A stretch of 64,000 nucleotides of DNA from Erysipelotrichaceae bacterium. GTDB taxonomy: Bacteria; Bacillota_I; Bacilli_A; Erysipelotrichales; Erysipelotrichaceae. The notes beneath the pieces are model-generated. The model made no database searches and was not told where the DNA came from. It saw only the letters and a program-made list of their open reading frames with translations. Location of the stretch: positions 62,001 through 126,000 of the forward strand of contig SVBO01000002.1 of the NCBI GenBank assembly GCA_015058845.1, written 5' to 3'. Shown here one piece after another: positions 1-8,079 of this stretch (positions are counted from its first letter, which is position 1; the number at the start of each line of letters is the position of its first letter). The translations under genes were made by a program, and so were the position numbers.

Positions 1-250
1 ATAGTTCCTCATTCATGATCACTAGATTCGCATCTGTTTGTCTCACTAGATCCTTGATCTCATCGACCTTACCACTACCTACATAGGTTCTAGGATGGAT
101 GGTATTTAACTTCTGTACGATACTAGCTGCACATTCTATGTTACAAGCATTAGCTAAGCCTTCTAATTCCTTCATAGAAGTATCGATACGATATGTCATA
201 TCACTATACTCTACTCCCACTAACACAGCCACAAACTTCATCTCATCCAT
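1..250 (-). CDS. hflX: GTPase HflX, N-terminal part (cut by window edge)
   Basis: The reading frame starts at an ATG at 250 preceded by an AAAGGAG site seven bases upstream and runs off the left edge, so only about 83 residues are visible. The stretch HPRTYVGSGKVDEIK followed by ANLVIMNEEL is the characteristic HflX N-terminal domain signature (glycine-rich YVGSGK and the F/MNEEL segment). HflX is a ribosome-associated GTPase that splits stalled or hibernating ribosomes. The G domain lies outside the window and cannot be inspected. It is divergent from the small gene and padR to its right. Confidence 0.85.
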   Translation of the reverse strand, partial: MDEMKFVAVLVGVEYSDMTYRIDTSMKELEGLANACNIECAASIVQKLNTIHPRTYVGSGKVDEIKDLVRQTDANLVIMNEEL

Positions 251-326
251 ATATATTCTCCTTTATAGGTAATTACATTACTATTATTGTACCATACTTT
301 GAAAGAAATAAAAGAGATTAAAGATA

Positions 327-346
327 AGTATAAAGTTTTGTATACT
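327..346. promoter_or_regulatory. Inverted repeat upstream of the padR transcription unit
   Basis: AGTATA and TATACT arms are separated by eight bases and sit four bases before the -35 box of the promoter at 350-378. PadR-family repressors often bind AT-rich inverted repeats near their own promoter, so this is a candidate autoregulatory operator. The link to PadR is inference only. Confidence 0.3.
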
Positions 347-349
347 ATG

Positions 350-378
350 TTGCATTGTAGAATAGTATATGTTATTAT
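350..378 (+). promoter_or_regulatory. Promoter for the 39-codon gene and padR
   Basis: TTGCAT (350-355), a 17-base spacer and TATTAT (373-378) form a good sigma-A type promoter 24 bases before the ATG of the small gene. No terminator separates that gene from padR, so all three genes to 2084 are probably one transcript. Confidence 0.55.
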
Positions 379-401
379 ATATCCAACAGGAGGAAATAAT
401 T

Positions 402-521
402 ATGAAGAAGGAAACTGATAAGAAATTATTTTACTACTATAACGAAGAATTGAAATATAAACGAGAAAAGGATGTTTTAAAGTTTGAGAGTACTCATTAC
501 GGTATCAATATATATAGATAG
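402..521 (+). CDS. 39-residue protein of unknown function
   Basis: A short frame with a near-perfect AGGAGGAAATAATT ribosome binding site before its ATG, a well-placed promoter upstream, and a stop 14 bases before padR. The product is highly charged and aromatic: it starts MKKETDKKLFYYYNEE, has a Lys/Arg/Glu-rich middle and ends GINIYR. It has no signal peptide or membrane segment and I do not recognise a family. The ribosome binding site is stronger than many in this window, which argues for real translation. It is short enough that a leader-peptide role for the padR operon cannot be excluded. Confidence 0.55.
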   Translation: MKKETDKKLFYYYNEELKYKREKDVLKFESTHYGINIYR

Positions 522-535
522 AATGGAGGTATAGG

Positions 536-859
536 ATGAATCCGCAATTGAAGAAAGGTACTTTAGAACTTTGTGTTCTAAGTCTTTTACTACACGAGGA
601 TAAATATGGGTATGAGTTAACAGAGGCGATCTCGCGGGAGATGACGATCGCTACTGGTACTTTGTATTTGATCTTGAAACGTTTAAAGGATGAGGAATAT
701 GTGGAGACTTACTTGATGGAGTCTGTGGAGGGACCTGCTCGTAAGTACTATCATCTTACTGATAAGGGTAGAGTGTATCAGCAACAGATGAAGAAAGAAT
801 GGTTTGATTTCATTACAACTGTGAATTGTATTATTGAAAGGGGTGAAACTAATGAATAG
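536..859 (+). CDS. PadR family transcriptional regulator
   Basis: A 107-residue winged-helix protein matching the PadR family: the N-terminus LKKGTLELCVLSLL is followed by HEDKYGYEL and the wing segment TGTLYLILKRLKDEEYVE, then the GPARKYYHLTDKG signature typical of PadR. PadR proteins are usually dimeric repressors of envelope-stress or drug-resistance genes. The GGAGG site lies eight bases before the ATG. The stop overlaps the start of the next gene by eight bases. PadR next to a DUF1700/DUF4097 protein is a common Firmicute pair, so this regulator most likely controls its neighbour. The inducer is unknown. Confidence 0.9.
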   Translation: MNPQLKKGTLELCVLSLLLHEDKYGYELTEAISREMTIATGTLYLILKRLKDEEYVETYLMESVEGPARKYYHLTDKGRVYQQQMKKEWFDFITTVNCIIERGETNE

Positions 860-2084
860 AATCGAATATATGAAGCAATTAGAGGAAAAGCTCCAGGGGT
901 TCGATGATGATATAGTAAAAGAGATGTTGAGAGATTATGAGGAACATTTCGAGATCGGATATGCACAGAATCAAAGTGATAGTGAGATCATTGGGTCACT
1001 TGGGAGTATTGATGATCTAGTAAAGGAAATGGAACAATGTTATGAAAGGCATCAGAATAATCGTGTATATGTAGATCCTACTAGTATAGACTCTACTATA
1101 CAAGATCTAAAGGAGGGGATCCAAGATTCTTTCCAGAAGGACTTTACGAACTACTCATTCTCTTCTCAAGATACGCCTAAGGATCACGAAGTACAACGCT
1201 TTAAGTTCTCTAAAGATATTCAAAGAGTGTTCATCGATGGTTTCTTTGGAGAGATCGAGGTGTATAAGGGAAATGAATTATATCTAGATTATGAGTGTTC
1301 TGGGAATAAGAAAGCGAAATTCATGGCTCCCTTATGTCCGAAAGTATATGATAGAGAATTACATATCAGTATCAATGATCTACCTACTTTTAAAGGGATC
1401 ATGAGACATCGACCAGATATGCATATGAAACTGTATGTTCCAAAGAATATCGAAATACTACGATTCGATAATTGTTTAGATACGATCTCTATTGCTGATG
1501 TGATCTTAGGGTCTTTACAGATCCAGGTGGCTAGTAGTGATGTTTTCGTGAATGATAGTCGATTAGAGCAATGTTCTATCACAACTTCTAGTGGAGATGT
1601 TGAGGTACTAGGTTGTTGTAGTAAGAAGATGAACATCACTGTGATCAGTGGGGATATTACGTGTCGTAATAGTATGTTTGAGAAGGTCGAGGCTACTTCT
1701 ATTAGTGGAGATATTACTTGTGAGGATGGGCATGTTCGAATGATCTTGGCTAAGTCTGTAAGTGGGGATGTAGTGGTAGAGTGTGAGGATTGTGAGGCAT
1801 ATGCGATCACTACGACTAGTGGAGATGTTGGTGTAGAGGTGTATCGTGGGGCTGCGATCAAAGTCTCTACTGTGAGTGGGGATGTAGAGATCGCTTTAAT
1901 GGAAGAGGCGAATGGTTTCGCTGCTTCTTTGAGTACTAAGTCTGGGGATATCGATATTTCTTATGAGACATTAGAAGAGAGTGAGCTTTCTAGTGGTGTA
2001 TATCAATGTAGTAAGAGTAATAAAGAGATCAATGTGAAGATGCAGATCGATACCATGAGTGGAGATATCAATATTCATGAATAA
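852..2084 (+). CDS. DUF1700 (HAAS) plus DUF4097 beta-repeat envelope protein
   Basis: I start the gene at ATG 852, preceded by AAAGGGGTG, rather than an in-frame TTG at 834 that would lie before that site; this gives 410 residues. The first about 60 residues (MNRIEYMKQLEEKLQGF, then LRDYEEHFEIG and EIIGSLGSIDDLVKEM) are a HAAS/DUF1700 helical domain. From about residue 120 onward the protein is a DUF4097-type beta-repeat domain, with at least eight SGD(V/I) turns spaced roughly 17-30 residues apart. There is no clear transmembrane segment or signal peptide, which is unusual because many relatives have one. It is translationally coupled to padR. The function is unknown; an envelope-stress role is inferred from the family. 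Confidence 0.8.
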   Translation: MNRIEYMKQLEEKLQGFDDDIVKEMLRDYEEHFEIGYAQNQSDSEIIGSLGSIDDLVKEMEQCYERHQNNRVYVDPTSIDSTIQDLKEGIQDSFQKDFTNYSFSSQDTPKDHEVQRFKFSKDIQRVFIDGFFGEIEVYKGNELYLDYECSGNKKAKFMAPLCPKVYDRELHISINDLPTFKGIMRHRPDMHMKLYVPKNIEILRFDNCLDTISIADVILGSLQIQVASSDVFVNDSRLEQCSITTSSGDVEVLGCCSKKMNITVISGDITCRNSMFEKVEATSISGDITCEDGHVRMILAKSVSGDVVVECEDCEAYAITTTSGDVGVEVYRGAAIKVSTVSGDVEIALMEEANGFAASLSTKSGDIDISYETLEESELSSGVYQCSKSNKEINVKMQIDTMSGDINIHE

Positions 2085-2088
2085 TAGT

Positions 2089-2114
2089 AAGGGAAAGGTG
2101 ATCACCTTTCCCTT
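2089..2114. terminator. Perfectly palindromic bidirectional terminator
   Basis: Thirteen-base arms AAGGGAAAGGTGA / TCACCTTTCCCTT meet without a loop spacer. The palindrome serves the rightward DUF4097 gene and also encodes the last codons and stop of leftward mutY. Confidence 0.75.
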
Positions 2115-3148
2115 TGTGTATATATCTCTTTCACGATCTTCGTAAATGCTGTAGGTAATGCATATAGATACATTACTTCCTCTTCCTTAGCCCAAATAGA
2201 ATCTTCTACAGGCACCTCATAGTCATCGATCAGATAGGCTTTCATATTCCATATCTTATGTGTAAAGATATGTTGAAAGTTTCCGATCTCTTGGATCTTA
2301 CATGTATCATTTTGTAGATAAGTATGTAACTCTTCTTTAGATAGTTCTCCTTCTATCATGGGTAATCCATATAGACTGGCTAATAGACCCTTATCACTTC
2401 TTTTCTCTAATAATATCAAATGATCTCTTCTAAATACTAGCACCGTATATGACTCACTCTTCTTACTACTCTTAGTGAGCCTTACTGGTAGTCTTTCTAC
2501 CATACCATCTTGGTATGCCTTGCATATACTAGCTAGAGGACATTGCTCACACTTAGCACTTGCTTTCGGTGTACAGATAGAACTGGCTAGATCCATGACT
2601 GCTTGGTTTAGATCTGCTGCTACTGTATAGTCAACACACCTCTGCATCTTTTCTCGGATCATATTCTCTACCTTAGGATCTAGTACATTCTCTTCAATTC
2701 CATAGAGTCTAGCAAATACTCTGAGTCCATTGCCATCTAAGGCTGCGATGGGTTCGTTGTAACAGATGGATGCTATGGCAGCTGAAGTATACTTACCGAT
2801 TCCTGGTAATGTCAAAAGATCAGTGGAACTCTTAGGCATTTCCCCATTCCACTTTTCTTGTACTTGTATCGCTGCTTTACGCATGTTTCTTACTCTACTA
2901 TAATACCCTAGCCCTTCCCATAGCTTCATCAGATAGTCTTCCTCTACGGTAGCTAATGCTGTAAGAGTAGGTAGTTCTTTTAGAAAACGGGCATAGTATC
3001 CCTTCACGGCTTCTACTCTTGTTTGTTGTAGCATGATCTCACTGACCCAGATCTTATAGGGATCTTTGGTAGTTCTCCATGGTAGATCTCTTCGATGATG
3101 TTGATAGTATTCTACTAATGTATGTGCAATATATTTCTCGTTATTCAT
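2102..3148 (-). CDS. mutY: A/G-specific adenine DNA glycosylase MutY
   Basis: MutY removes adenine mispaired with 8-oxoguanine in base excision repair. The start is ATG 3148 with GAGGT just upstream; a longer in-frame extension to 3226 lacks a ribosome site and MutY similarity. The 348-residue product has the catalytic Glu (E37 in SEIMLQQT), the helix-hairpin-helix LPGIGKYTSAAI, the catalytic Asp (D138 in ALDGNGLRV) and four Fe-S cysteines (C192, C200, C203, C209). A C-terminal NUDIX-like 8-oxoG recognition domain begins near VLVFRRDHLILLEKR. The gene stands alone and converges on the DUF4097 gene. Confidence 0.93.
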   Translation of the reverse strand: MNNEKYIAHTLVEYYQHHRRDLPWRTTKDPYKIWVSEIMLQQTRVEAVKGYYARFLKELPTLTALATVEEDYLMKLWEGLGYYSRVRNMRKAAIQVQEKWNGEMPKSSTDLLTLPGIGKYTSAAIASICYNEPIAALDGNGLRVFARLYGIEENVLDPKVENMIREKMQRCVDYTVAADLNQAVMDLASSICTPKASAKCEQCPLASICKAYQDGMVERLPVRLTKSSKKSESYTVLVFRRDHLILLEKRSDKGLLASLYGLPMIEGELSKEELHTYLQNDTCKIQEIGNFQHIFTHKIWNMKAYLIDDYEVPVEDSIWAKEEEVMYLYALPTAFTKIVKEIYTQRER

Positions 3149-3248
3149 AGGTACCTCATTTGGTATTAGTATACCATATAAATCAAAAGAGTGCATCTCG
3201 CACTCTTGTATACTATATATAAACATCTATATAATAGATGGACAAGCA

Positions 3249-3467
3249 CTATAATAAGTTTAAACAAAGTAAACGATATTGTTCTCTCGCACCCAGTCTC
3301 CAATCTTCAAATCCATCCAGTCTACCATTGCCATTTAGATCTAAGAAAGCAAACCCATCATCTTCTAGAATACGGATCCCTTTCTGTGGATCGTAGGAGA
3401 GCTTTTTACCCCCCTTATTCACGATCACATATCCATCCTTATCTCGTTTCAATGACCATTTACGCAT
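3249..3467 (-). pseudogene. N-terminal remnant of a GH3-type beta-glucosidase
   Basis: This 72-codon frame has a strong AGGAGG site before its ATG at 3467. Its product carries the segment FAFLDLNGNGRLDGFEDWRL, the calcium-loop-like motif found near the start of many Firmicute family 3 beta-glucosidases (typically DLNxNGxLDxYEDWR). It then ends abruptly after a few unrelated residues. A real GH3 enzyme is 650-900 residues, so I read this as the 5' stub of a deleted gene. The alternative is a small calcium-loop protein in its own right. The promoter and ribosome site look intact, so it may still be expressed. Confidence 0.55.
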
Positions 3468-3640
3468 AAGTTATACCTCCTGTTTGTACTTATAGTATAC
3501 GTCCAATATTTGGGAAAGAATTAAAGTATGTTTGGGAAATGATGGGAAGTTATGCGTGATTATGGGAATTTATAGGTAGAGTGATGGGGAGAATATCGGG
3601 ATAGTTCTTAGTAAGTTTTTATTTTCACTTGTTATATTGA

Positions 3641-3669
3641 TTGATTTTAGACTAAAATAAGAATATTAT
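3641..3669 (+). promoter_or_regulatory. glyA promoter
   Basis: TTGATT (3641-3646), 17 bases, TATTAT (3664-3669), ending 30 bases before the glyA ATG and followed by an AAGGAGG site. No riboswitch-like structure was seen in the short leader. Confidence 0.5.
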
Positions 3670-3699
3670 TATAAGAGATATATATAAGGAGGATATAGT

Positions 3700-4944
3700 A
3701 TGATTCATGATTCTATGGACTTTATAGCTTCAATGGATCCTGAGGTAGGATCTTTGATCAAGAAAGAGTGTAAGAGACAACAAGATAGTATCGAATTGAT
3801 CGCTTCTGAGAACTTTGTAAGTGAGGCGGTTATGATGGCTATGGGTACTTGTCTTACTAATAAATATGCAGAGGGGTATCCTGGTAAACGTTATTATGGA
3901 GGATGTCATTGTGTAGATGAGATCGAGGAATTGGCTCGTAAGCGTGCTTGTGAGTTATTTGGAGCTGATCATGCGAATGTGCAACCACATAGTGGAGCTT
4001 CTGCGAATAATGCTGTGTATTATGCGTTCGTCAAACCAGGAGAAACTGTACTGGGTATGAACTTAGCACATGGGGGACATTTGAGTCATGGTAGTCCAGT
4101 AAATATTACAGGTAATTACTATAATGTCATTCCTTATAGTTTAAATGAGGAGACTGAGCGTATCGATTATGAGGAGATCAGACGTCTTGCTATGGAACAT
4201 AAGCCTAAGATGATCATTGCAGGTGCTTCTGCTTATCCTCGTGAGATCCGTTTCGATATCTTTGCGGATATTGCTAAGGAATGTGGCGCTATCTTGATGG
4301 TAGATATGGCTCATATTGCTGGTCTAGTAGCTGCTGGAGAACATATGAATCCTGTTCCTTATGCTGATGTAGTCACTACTACTACTCATAAGACTCTTCG
4401 TGGTCCTCGTGGAGGAGTGATCCTTTGTAAAGAGAAGTATGCGAAGATCATTGATAAGGCGATCTTCCCTGGTACACAAGGTGGTCCATTAGAGCATATT
4501 ATTGCAGCTAAGGCTGTGTGCTTTAAAGAAGCTGCTTCTGAGGAATTCAAGGAGTATCAACGTCAAGTTCGTAAGAATGCGAAGGTATTAGCAGAAGAGT
4601 TAGTGAAGAATGGCTTTAGATTGATCTCTGGTGGTACTGATAATCATTTAATGTTAGTAGATGTACGTAATTTCAATATTACTGGTAAGGATCTGCAACA
4701 TGCGTTAGATGAAGTGAATATTACTTTAAACAAGAATGCGATCCCGAACGATCCTGCTAGTCCATTTGTTACAAGTGGTGTACGTATTGGTACTGCTGCT
4801 TGTACGACTCGTGGTTTCAAAGAGGCTGAGATGGTCAAGGTGGCTGAGCTTATTACTCTTATTGCTAAGGATAAGGATGCGAATGCGGAATATGTTAGAG
4901 GCGAAGTGGCTAAGCTTTGCGAGCAATTCCCTTTATATAAATAA
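3700..4944 (+). CDS. glyA: Serine hydroxymethyltransferase
   Basis: GlyA is a PLP enzyme of the cytoplasm that converts serine plus tetrahydrofolate to glycine plus 5,10-methylene-tetrahydrofolate, feeding one-carbon metabolism. The 414-residue product is full length. It shows [14 protein letters not shown] near the N-terminus, the tetrahydrofolate-region motif [10 protein letters not shown], the PLP cofactor site [12 protein letters not shown] and the Schiff-base lysine in [14 protein letters not shown] (K231). The ATG has AAGGAGG eight bases upstream. It is a single-gene unit with its own promoter and terminator, convergent with murB. Confidence 0.97.
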   Translation: MIHDSMDFIASMDPEVGSLIKKECKRQQDSIELIASENFVSEAVMMAMGTCLTNKYAEGYPGKRYYGGCHCVDEIEELARKRACELFGADHANVQPHSGASANNAVYYAFVKPGETVLGMNLAHGGHLSHGSPVNITGNYYNVIPYSLNEETERIDYEEIRRLAMEHKPKMIIAGASAYPREIRFDIFADIAKECGAILMVDMAHIAGLVAAGEHMNPVPYADVVTTTTHKTLRGPRGGVILCKEKYAKIIDKAIFPGTQGGPLEHIIAAKAVCFKEAASEEFKEYQRQVRKNAKVLAEELVKNGFRLISGGTDNHLMLVDVRNFNITGKDLQHALDEVNITLNKNAIPNDPASPFVTSGVRIGTAACTTRGFKEAEMVKVAELITLIAKDKDANAEYVRGEVAKLCEQFPLYK

Positions 4945-4950
4945 TACTGA

Positions 4951-4987
4951 AAAGGACGAGGTGTTTCATCATAATACTTCGTCCTTT
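4951..4987. terminator. Bidirectional terminator between glyA and murB
   Basis: AAAGGACGA and TCGTCCTTT arms enclose a loop of about 18 bases. It lies between the convergent ends of glyA and murB and has T- or A-rich flanks on both sides. Confidence 0.65.
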
Positions 4988-4988
4988 A

Positions 4989-5825
4989 CTATTCTATGAT
5001 CTTCACTTCTGTTTCTAATACTCTACCAGTCTTTTCAAACACGATCCTCTTCACATCATGGATCAACGCTAAGAACTCCGTATAACTAGCATTCCCCTCA
5101 TTGATCAGGAATCCTGCATGCTTAGTAGACACCATTGCATCATTGACAGCATATCCCTTTAGACCACACTCACTGATCGTAGCACTAGCATAGAAGTCTT
5201 TACCTCTTTTAAAAGTAGAGCCAGCACTATATTTATCTAATGGTTGTTTCTCTCTTCTTCTAGTGATCAGATCTTGCATCTTAGCTTGGATCTCTTCTTT
5301 GTTACCCTTTTGCACTTTGAAATATCCTCGTAAGATACACTCCTTCGTATCAGAGAACCTAGACTTACGATATTCAAAACAACAATCCTCATTAGAGTAT
5401 GATCCTTCAGTAGTATCCACCTGGATCAGAACATCCTTGACCTCACCACCATAAGCCCCTGCATTCATGATCACAGCTCCTCCTACACTCCCAGGAATCC
5501 CATAAGCAAACTCTAAACCAGTAAGGCTATGTTCAAGTGCGAATAGGCATACATCCATTAGTCTAGCTCCGCTTTCAGCAATGATCACATCTCCTTGTAG
5601 ATAGATTCCCTTATACTTAGTTAGGATCATGACATGATCATATTCTACTGTATCATTGATCAATACATTACTTCCCTTTCCTAATATAATAGGATCATAG
5701 GTGTCTAGTAGATATCGGATCTCCTTCTCACTCTTGGGGAAATATAGATTATGACAATATCCCCCTATGTGTAATGTAGTATATTCTTTTAATGGTTCTT
5801 TATGTCTTGTTTCTATCTTCATCAT
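4989..5825 (-). CDS. murB: UDP-N-acetylenolpyruvoylglucosamine reductase
   Basis: MurB is the FAD- and NADPH-dependent cytoplasmic enzyme that reduces UDP-GlcNAc-enolpyruvate to UDP-MurNAc in peptidoglycan synthesis. At 278 residues it is full length for the short class. The FAD-binding segments ILGKGSNVLI and AYGIPGSVGGAVIMNAGAYGGE are intact. The catalytic serine lies in YSAGSTFKRG (S203), and the C-terminal Glu region GRVLETEVKII is present. There is no clear ribosome binding site before either of the two adjacent ATG codons at 5825 and 5822, so the exact start is open by one codon. It is a lone gene. Confidence 0.95.
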   Translation of the reverse strand: MMKIETRHKEPLKEYTTLHIGGYCHNLYFPKSEKEIRYLLDTYDPIILGKGSNVLINDTVEYDHVMILTKYKGIYLQGDVIIAESGARLMDVCLFALEHSLTGLEFAYGIPGSVGGAVIMNAGAYGGEVKDVLIQVDTTEGSYSNEDCCFEYRKSRFSDTKECILRGYFKVQKGNKEEIQAKMQDLITRRREKQPLDKYSAGSTFKRGKDFYASATISECGLKGYAVNDAMVSTKHAGFLINEGNASYTEFLALIHDVKRIVFEKTGRVLETEVKIIE

Positions 5826-5880
5826 ACTTATTATTATATGGGATATAGAGAAGATTGCAAATGATTTGCTTATAAATAAA

Positions 5881-5908
5881 AGGAGCTATACTTGATAGTA
5901 TAACTCCT
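5881..5908 (-). terminator. Terminator of the chorismate mutase-aminotransferase-maf operon
   Basis: AGGAG.TATAC / GTATA.CTCCT arms with a six-base loop lie just past the maf stop and are followed on the minus strand by TTTTATTTAT. Confidence 0.65.
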
Positions 5909-5912
5909 CTTC

Positions 5913-6476
5913 TTATAAAGTACTTTCAAAGTGTTCTAATTCACGTTTCAGCATAGCAATAGGTAAGCCCATGATAGAATAATAATCCCCTTGGATCTCT
6001 TTGACTAATAGACTTCCAAGTCCCTGGATCCCATAGGCACCTGCTTTATCTAATGGTTCTTTGCTATCTACATACCATTTGATCTCTTCTTCAGTAAGTG
6101 GATAGAATTCTACTTTTGATACACTAGAGAATGTATGTGCTTTGCCATTGCAGTATAAACATACTCCTGTAATTACCTCATGGATACTGCCTGATAACTC
6201 TTGTAGCATCTTCATGGCATCTGCTGGATCTTTTGGTTTCCCATATCTTTTACTACCTAGGGTTACGATAGTATCTGCACTAATGATCAGATCAGTAGGG
6301 TGTTTACTACTCACTGCTTCTGCTTTCTGCATAGCGATCTTCTCAATAGCTTTAGTGAATGGGATCGTTTCATCGATCTCTTCTTTAGTCTCTACTGAAT
6401 CGATCTCGAATTCCTTGACTACTAGGGATAGTAGTTCTTTACGTCTAGGTGACTTACTGGCTAGTATATACTTCAT
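5913..6476 (-). CDS. maf: Maf family nucleoside triphosphate pyrophosphatase
   Basis: Maf proteins hydrolyse dTTP/UTP and modified pyrimidine nucleotides to monophosphates and restrain septum formation when overproduced. The 187-residue product starts MKYILASKSPRRKELL, the family hallmark, and keeps DLIISADTIV with the catalytic Asp and KPKDPADAMKML. The ATG overlaps the stop of the upstream aminotransferase by four bases (ATGA), so the two are translationally coupled. That coupling is unexpected because maf usually sits with mreB or radC, and no functional link to aromatic metabolism is known. Confidence 0.93.
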   Translation of the reverse strand: MKYILASKSPRRKELLSLVVKEFEIDSVETKEEIDETIPFTKAIEKIAMQKAEAVSSKHPTDLIISADTIVTLGSKRYGKPKDPADAMKMLQELSGSIHEVITGVCLYCNGKAHTFSSVSKVEFYPLTEEEIKWYVDSKEPLDKAGAYGIQGLGSLLVKEIQGDYYSIMGLPIAMLKRELEHFESTL

Positions 6477-7708
6477 GATTCTACCTCACTTAGAATATCT
6501 TTTAATCTCTTAGCTAATCCATAGCATTTCTCTATGTTTAATGAACAGATCCCCACTCTGACTCCTAGATTCACTTTTACCGTAAAGATCAGGTTCTTGC
6601 ATAGTAATTCATGATACTTATCACGTGTTTGATTATCTGGTAGTTTGACAGTTACGAAGAAGCCTTCTGTGAATGGGTATAGTGCTAGGCCACATTCTTT
6701 GGCTTCTTGTAGTACGATAGAACTACGTTTCTCTAGCAATTGAATATAACCTTCTTTCTCTGCCATATATTCCTCATATCTATTTTGAGTGACTCCTACG
6801 AAGTTCTCCATAGCTGAGTTATTGACATTAGACCAGATGGCTCTTGCTGCTTTAGCGTAACAGTCTTCACATACTTGTACTGCTTCCTTTTCTTTTCCTA
6901 AGATGATCGCTGCTCCACAGCGTAATCCATAGCTTGTTAGTGCTTTAGAACAACTAAATGCTACTACGACTAATACCTTGTTATTGATCGTATTGAATAC
7001 TTGCATGTAGTCTCTTGCTCTTTCTCTTTGGAAACTATAGTCTAGATAAGCGATATCATTCAAGACTACTACTTCTCCTTCTTGAGATAGTTCATTTAGA
7101 TAGTCGATGACTGCTTGCCATTCTTGGTGAGTCATGGAGTAGCCTGTTGGGTTATGGCATGGGTCATTGATGACTACAACTAGTTTATGTTGTTGTTTGA
7201 TCACTTTGCTACATACTTCTTTGAAGCTATTAAGATGGAAGTGATCTTCTTCGAATAGTTCGTATTTCTCTACTTGTAATCCTTTATTATTCGCCATGAC
7301 TGCATAGCTTCCCCAAGCTACTTGCGGGATCACTAGGGTCTGTCCTGTTTCTAGCATTAGGTCGATCGTTAGGTTGACTGCTCCTGTGCCTCCTGGTGTG
7401 GCGATGACGCTGTGTGGTAGATGTACGTTGTCTCTTAGTACCCACTTGGCCATAGCTTCACGATAGTTCTCATTACCTTTAAAGCCTCCTGCGTATTTGG
7501 CTTTCATGCGAGAGGGGATCGTGTCATAGTTATCATACACGCTTTTTAGGGCTACGATCTGTCCATCTTCTCCATATAAGGAACCAATAGTAGCATCACA
7601 CACTTTCTCTATTCCATGTTCTTGCTTAGCTTTCGTAGCAGCAGATACTACTGTGAATACTGTATCGATCACTGGTGTGATATCTGCACTTTTCTTAATG
7701 AAACTCAT
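6473..7708 (-). CDS. Class I/II PLP-dependent aminotransferase (probably aromatic or aspartate type)
   Basis: A fold-type I aminotransferase of 411 residues. Visible are the TPGGTGAVN cofactor loop, NDPCHNPTGY (residues 181-190), the NDIAYLDY aspartate/tyrosine pair and the Schiff-base lysine in AFSCSKALTSYGLRCG (K255). The ribosome site AAGGAGG precedes ATG 7708. The chorismate mutase gene ends two bases upstream, so the operon pairs prephenate formation with a transaminase. This suggests conversion of phenylpyruvate/4-hydroxyphenylpyruvate or of prephenate itself, but substrate specificity cannot be read from the sequence; aspartate aminotransferase is the alternative. Confidence 0.85.
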   Translation of the reverse strand: MSFIKKSADITPVIDTVFTVVSAATKAKQEHGIEKVCDATIGSLYGEDGQIVALKSVYDNYDTIPSRMKAKYAGGFKGNENYREAMAKWVLRDNVHLPHSVIATPGGTGAVNLTIDLMLETGQTLVIPQVAWGSYAVMANNKGLQVEKYELFEEDHFHLNSFKEVCSKVIKQQHKLVVVINDPCHNPTGYSMTHQEWQAVIDYLNELSQEGEVVVLNDIAYLDYSFQRERARDYMQVFNTINNKVLVVVAFSCSKALTSYGLRCGAAIILGKEKEAVQVCEDCYAKAARAIWSNVNNSAMENFVGVTQNRYEEYMAEKEGYIQLLEKRSSIVLQEAKECGLALYPFTEGFFVTVKLPDNQTRDKYHELLCKNLIFTVKVNLGVRVGICSLNIEKCYGLAKRLKDILSEVES

Positions 7709-7710
7709 AC

Positions 7711-7992
7711 TTAGTCCTCCTTATTCTCAATGAATGCTCTTTGATACTTCTTAGAGACTTCCATAGTATGTTGTAGGAACTCTGCAAAGTATGGTCTATA
7801 TACTTCATTCTCTATTCTTTCTATATTCTTAGCGATCACTTGTTGTTCTCTTGATGGATCGAAGATCGGTAGGTCATGTTGTAGTTTATAGGCTACGATA
7901 GATTCTACTGCTTGCATTCTTTTCTCGAATAACTTTGCGATCTGTTCATCGACTTCATCAATGATTTGTCTGGCTTCTTCTAGTGTTTTCAT
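7711..7992 (-). CDS. Chorismate mutase, AroQ type, monofunctional
   Basis: A 93-residue all-helical chorismate mutase. The start LEEARQIIDEVDEQIAKLFEKRM matches the AroQ helix 1 pattern with the active-site arginine region. DLPIFDPSREQQVI is the conserved loop, followed by the YFAEFLQHTMEVSKKYQ helix. It rearranges chorismate to prephenate, the branch point to Phe and Tyr. There is no fused dehydratase, dehydrogenase or DAHP synthase domain. GAGGTGGTAAC precedes the ATG. It is the first gene of an operon with an aminotransferase and maf, about 4 kb from the divergent shikimate operon that makes its substrate. Confidence 0.92.
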   Translation of the reverse strand: MKTLEEARQIIDEVDEQIAKLFEKRMQAVESIVAYKLQHDLPIFDPSREQQVIAKNIERIENEVYRPYFAEFLQHTMEVSKKYQRAFIENKED

Positions 7993-8058
7993 GTTACCAC
8001 CTCATATGTGTTTATTGTAATGGATTTAGAGGAATACTGCAAGAGGAAGGAAAACTAA

Positions 8059-8079
8059 AAGCTGACACTAGGTCAGCTT
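8059..8079 (-). terminator. Terminator after the coiled-coil lipoprotein gene
   Basis: AAGCTGAC / GTCAGCTT arms with a five-base loop overlap the stop codon of the 8078-8581 gene; the minus strand continues into TTTTAGTTTT. Confidence 0.7.

Noticed and set aside
1289-1861. 190-codon frame opposite the DUF4097 gene
   Set aside because: It mirrors the SGD repeats of the real gene and has no start signals.
2420-2580. MutY Fe-S cysteine spacing C-X7-C-X2-C-X5-C as an anomaly
   Set aside because: One more residue in the first loop than in E. coli, but I believe this spacing occurs in other Firmicute MutY proteins; all four cysteines are present.
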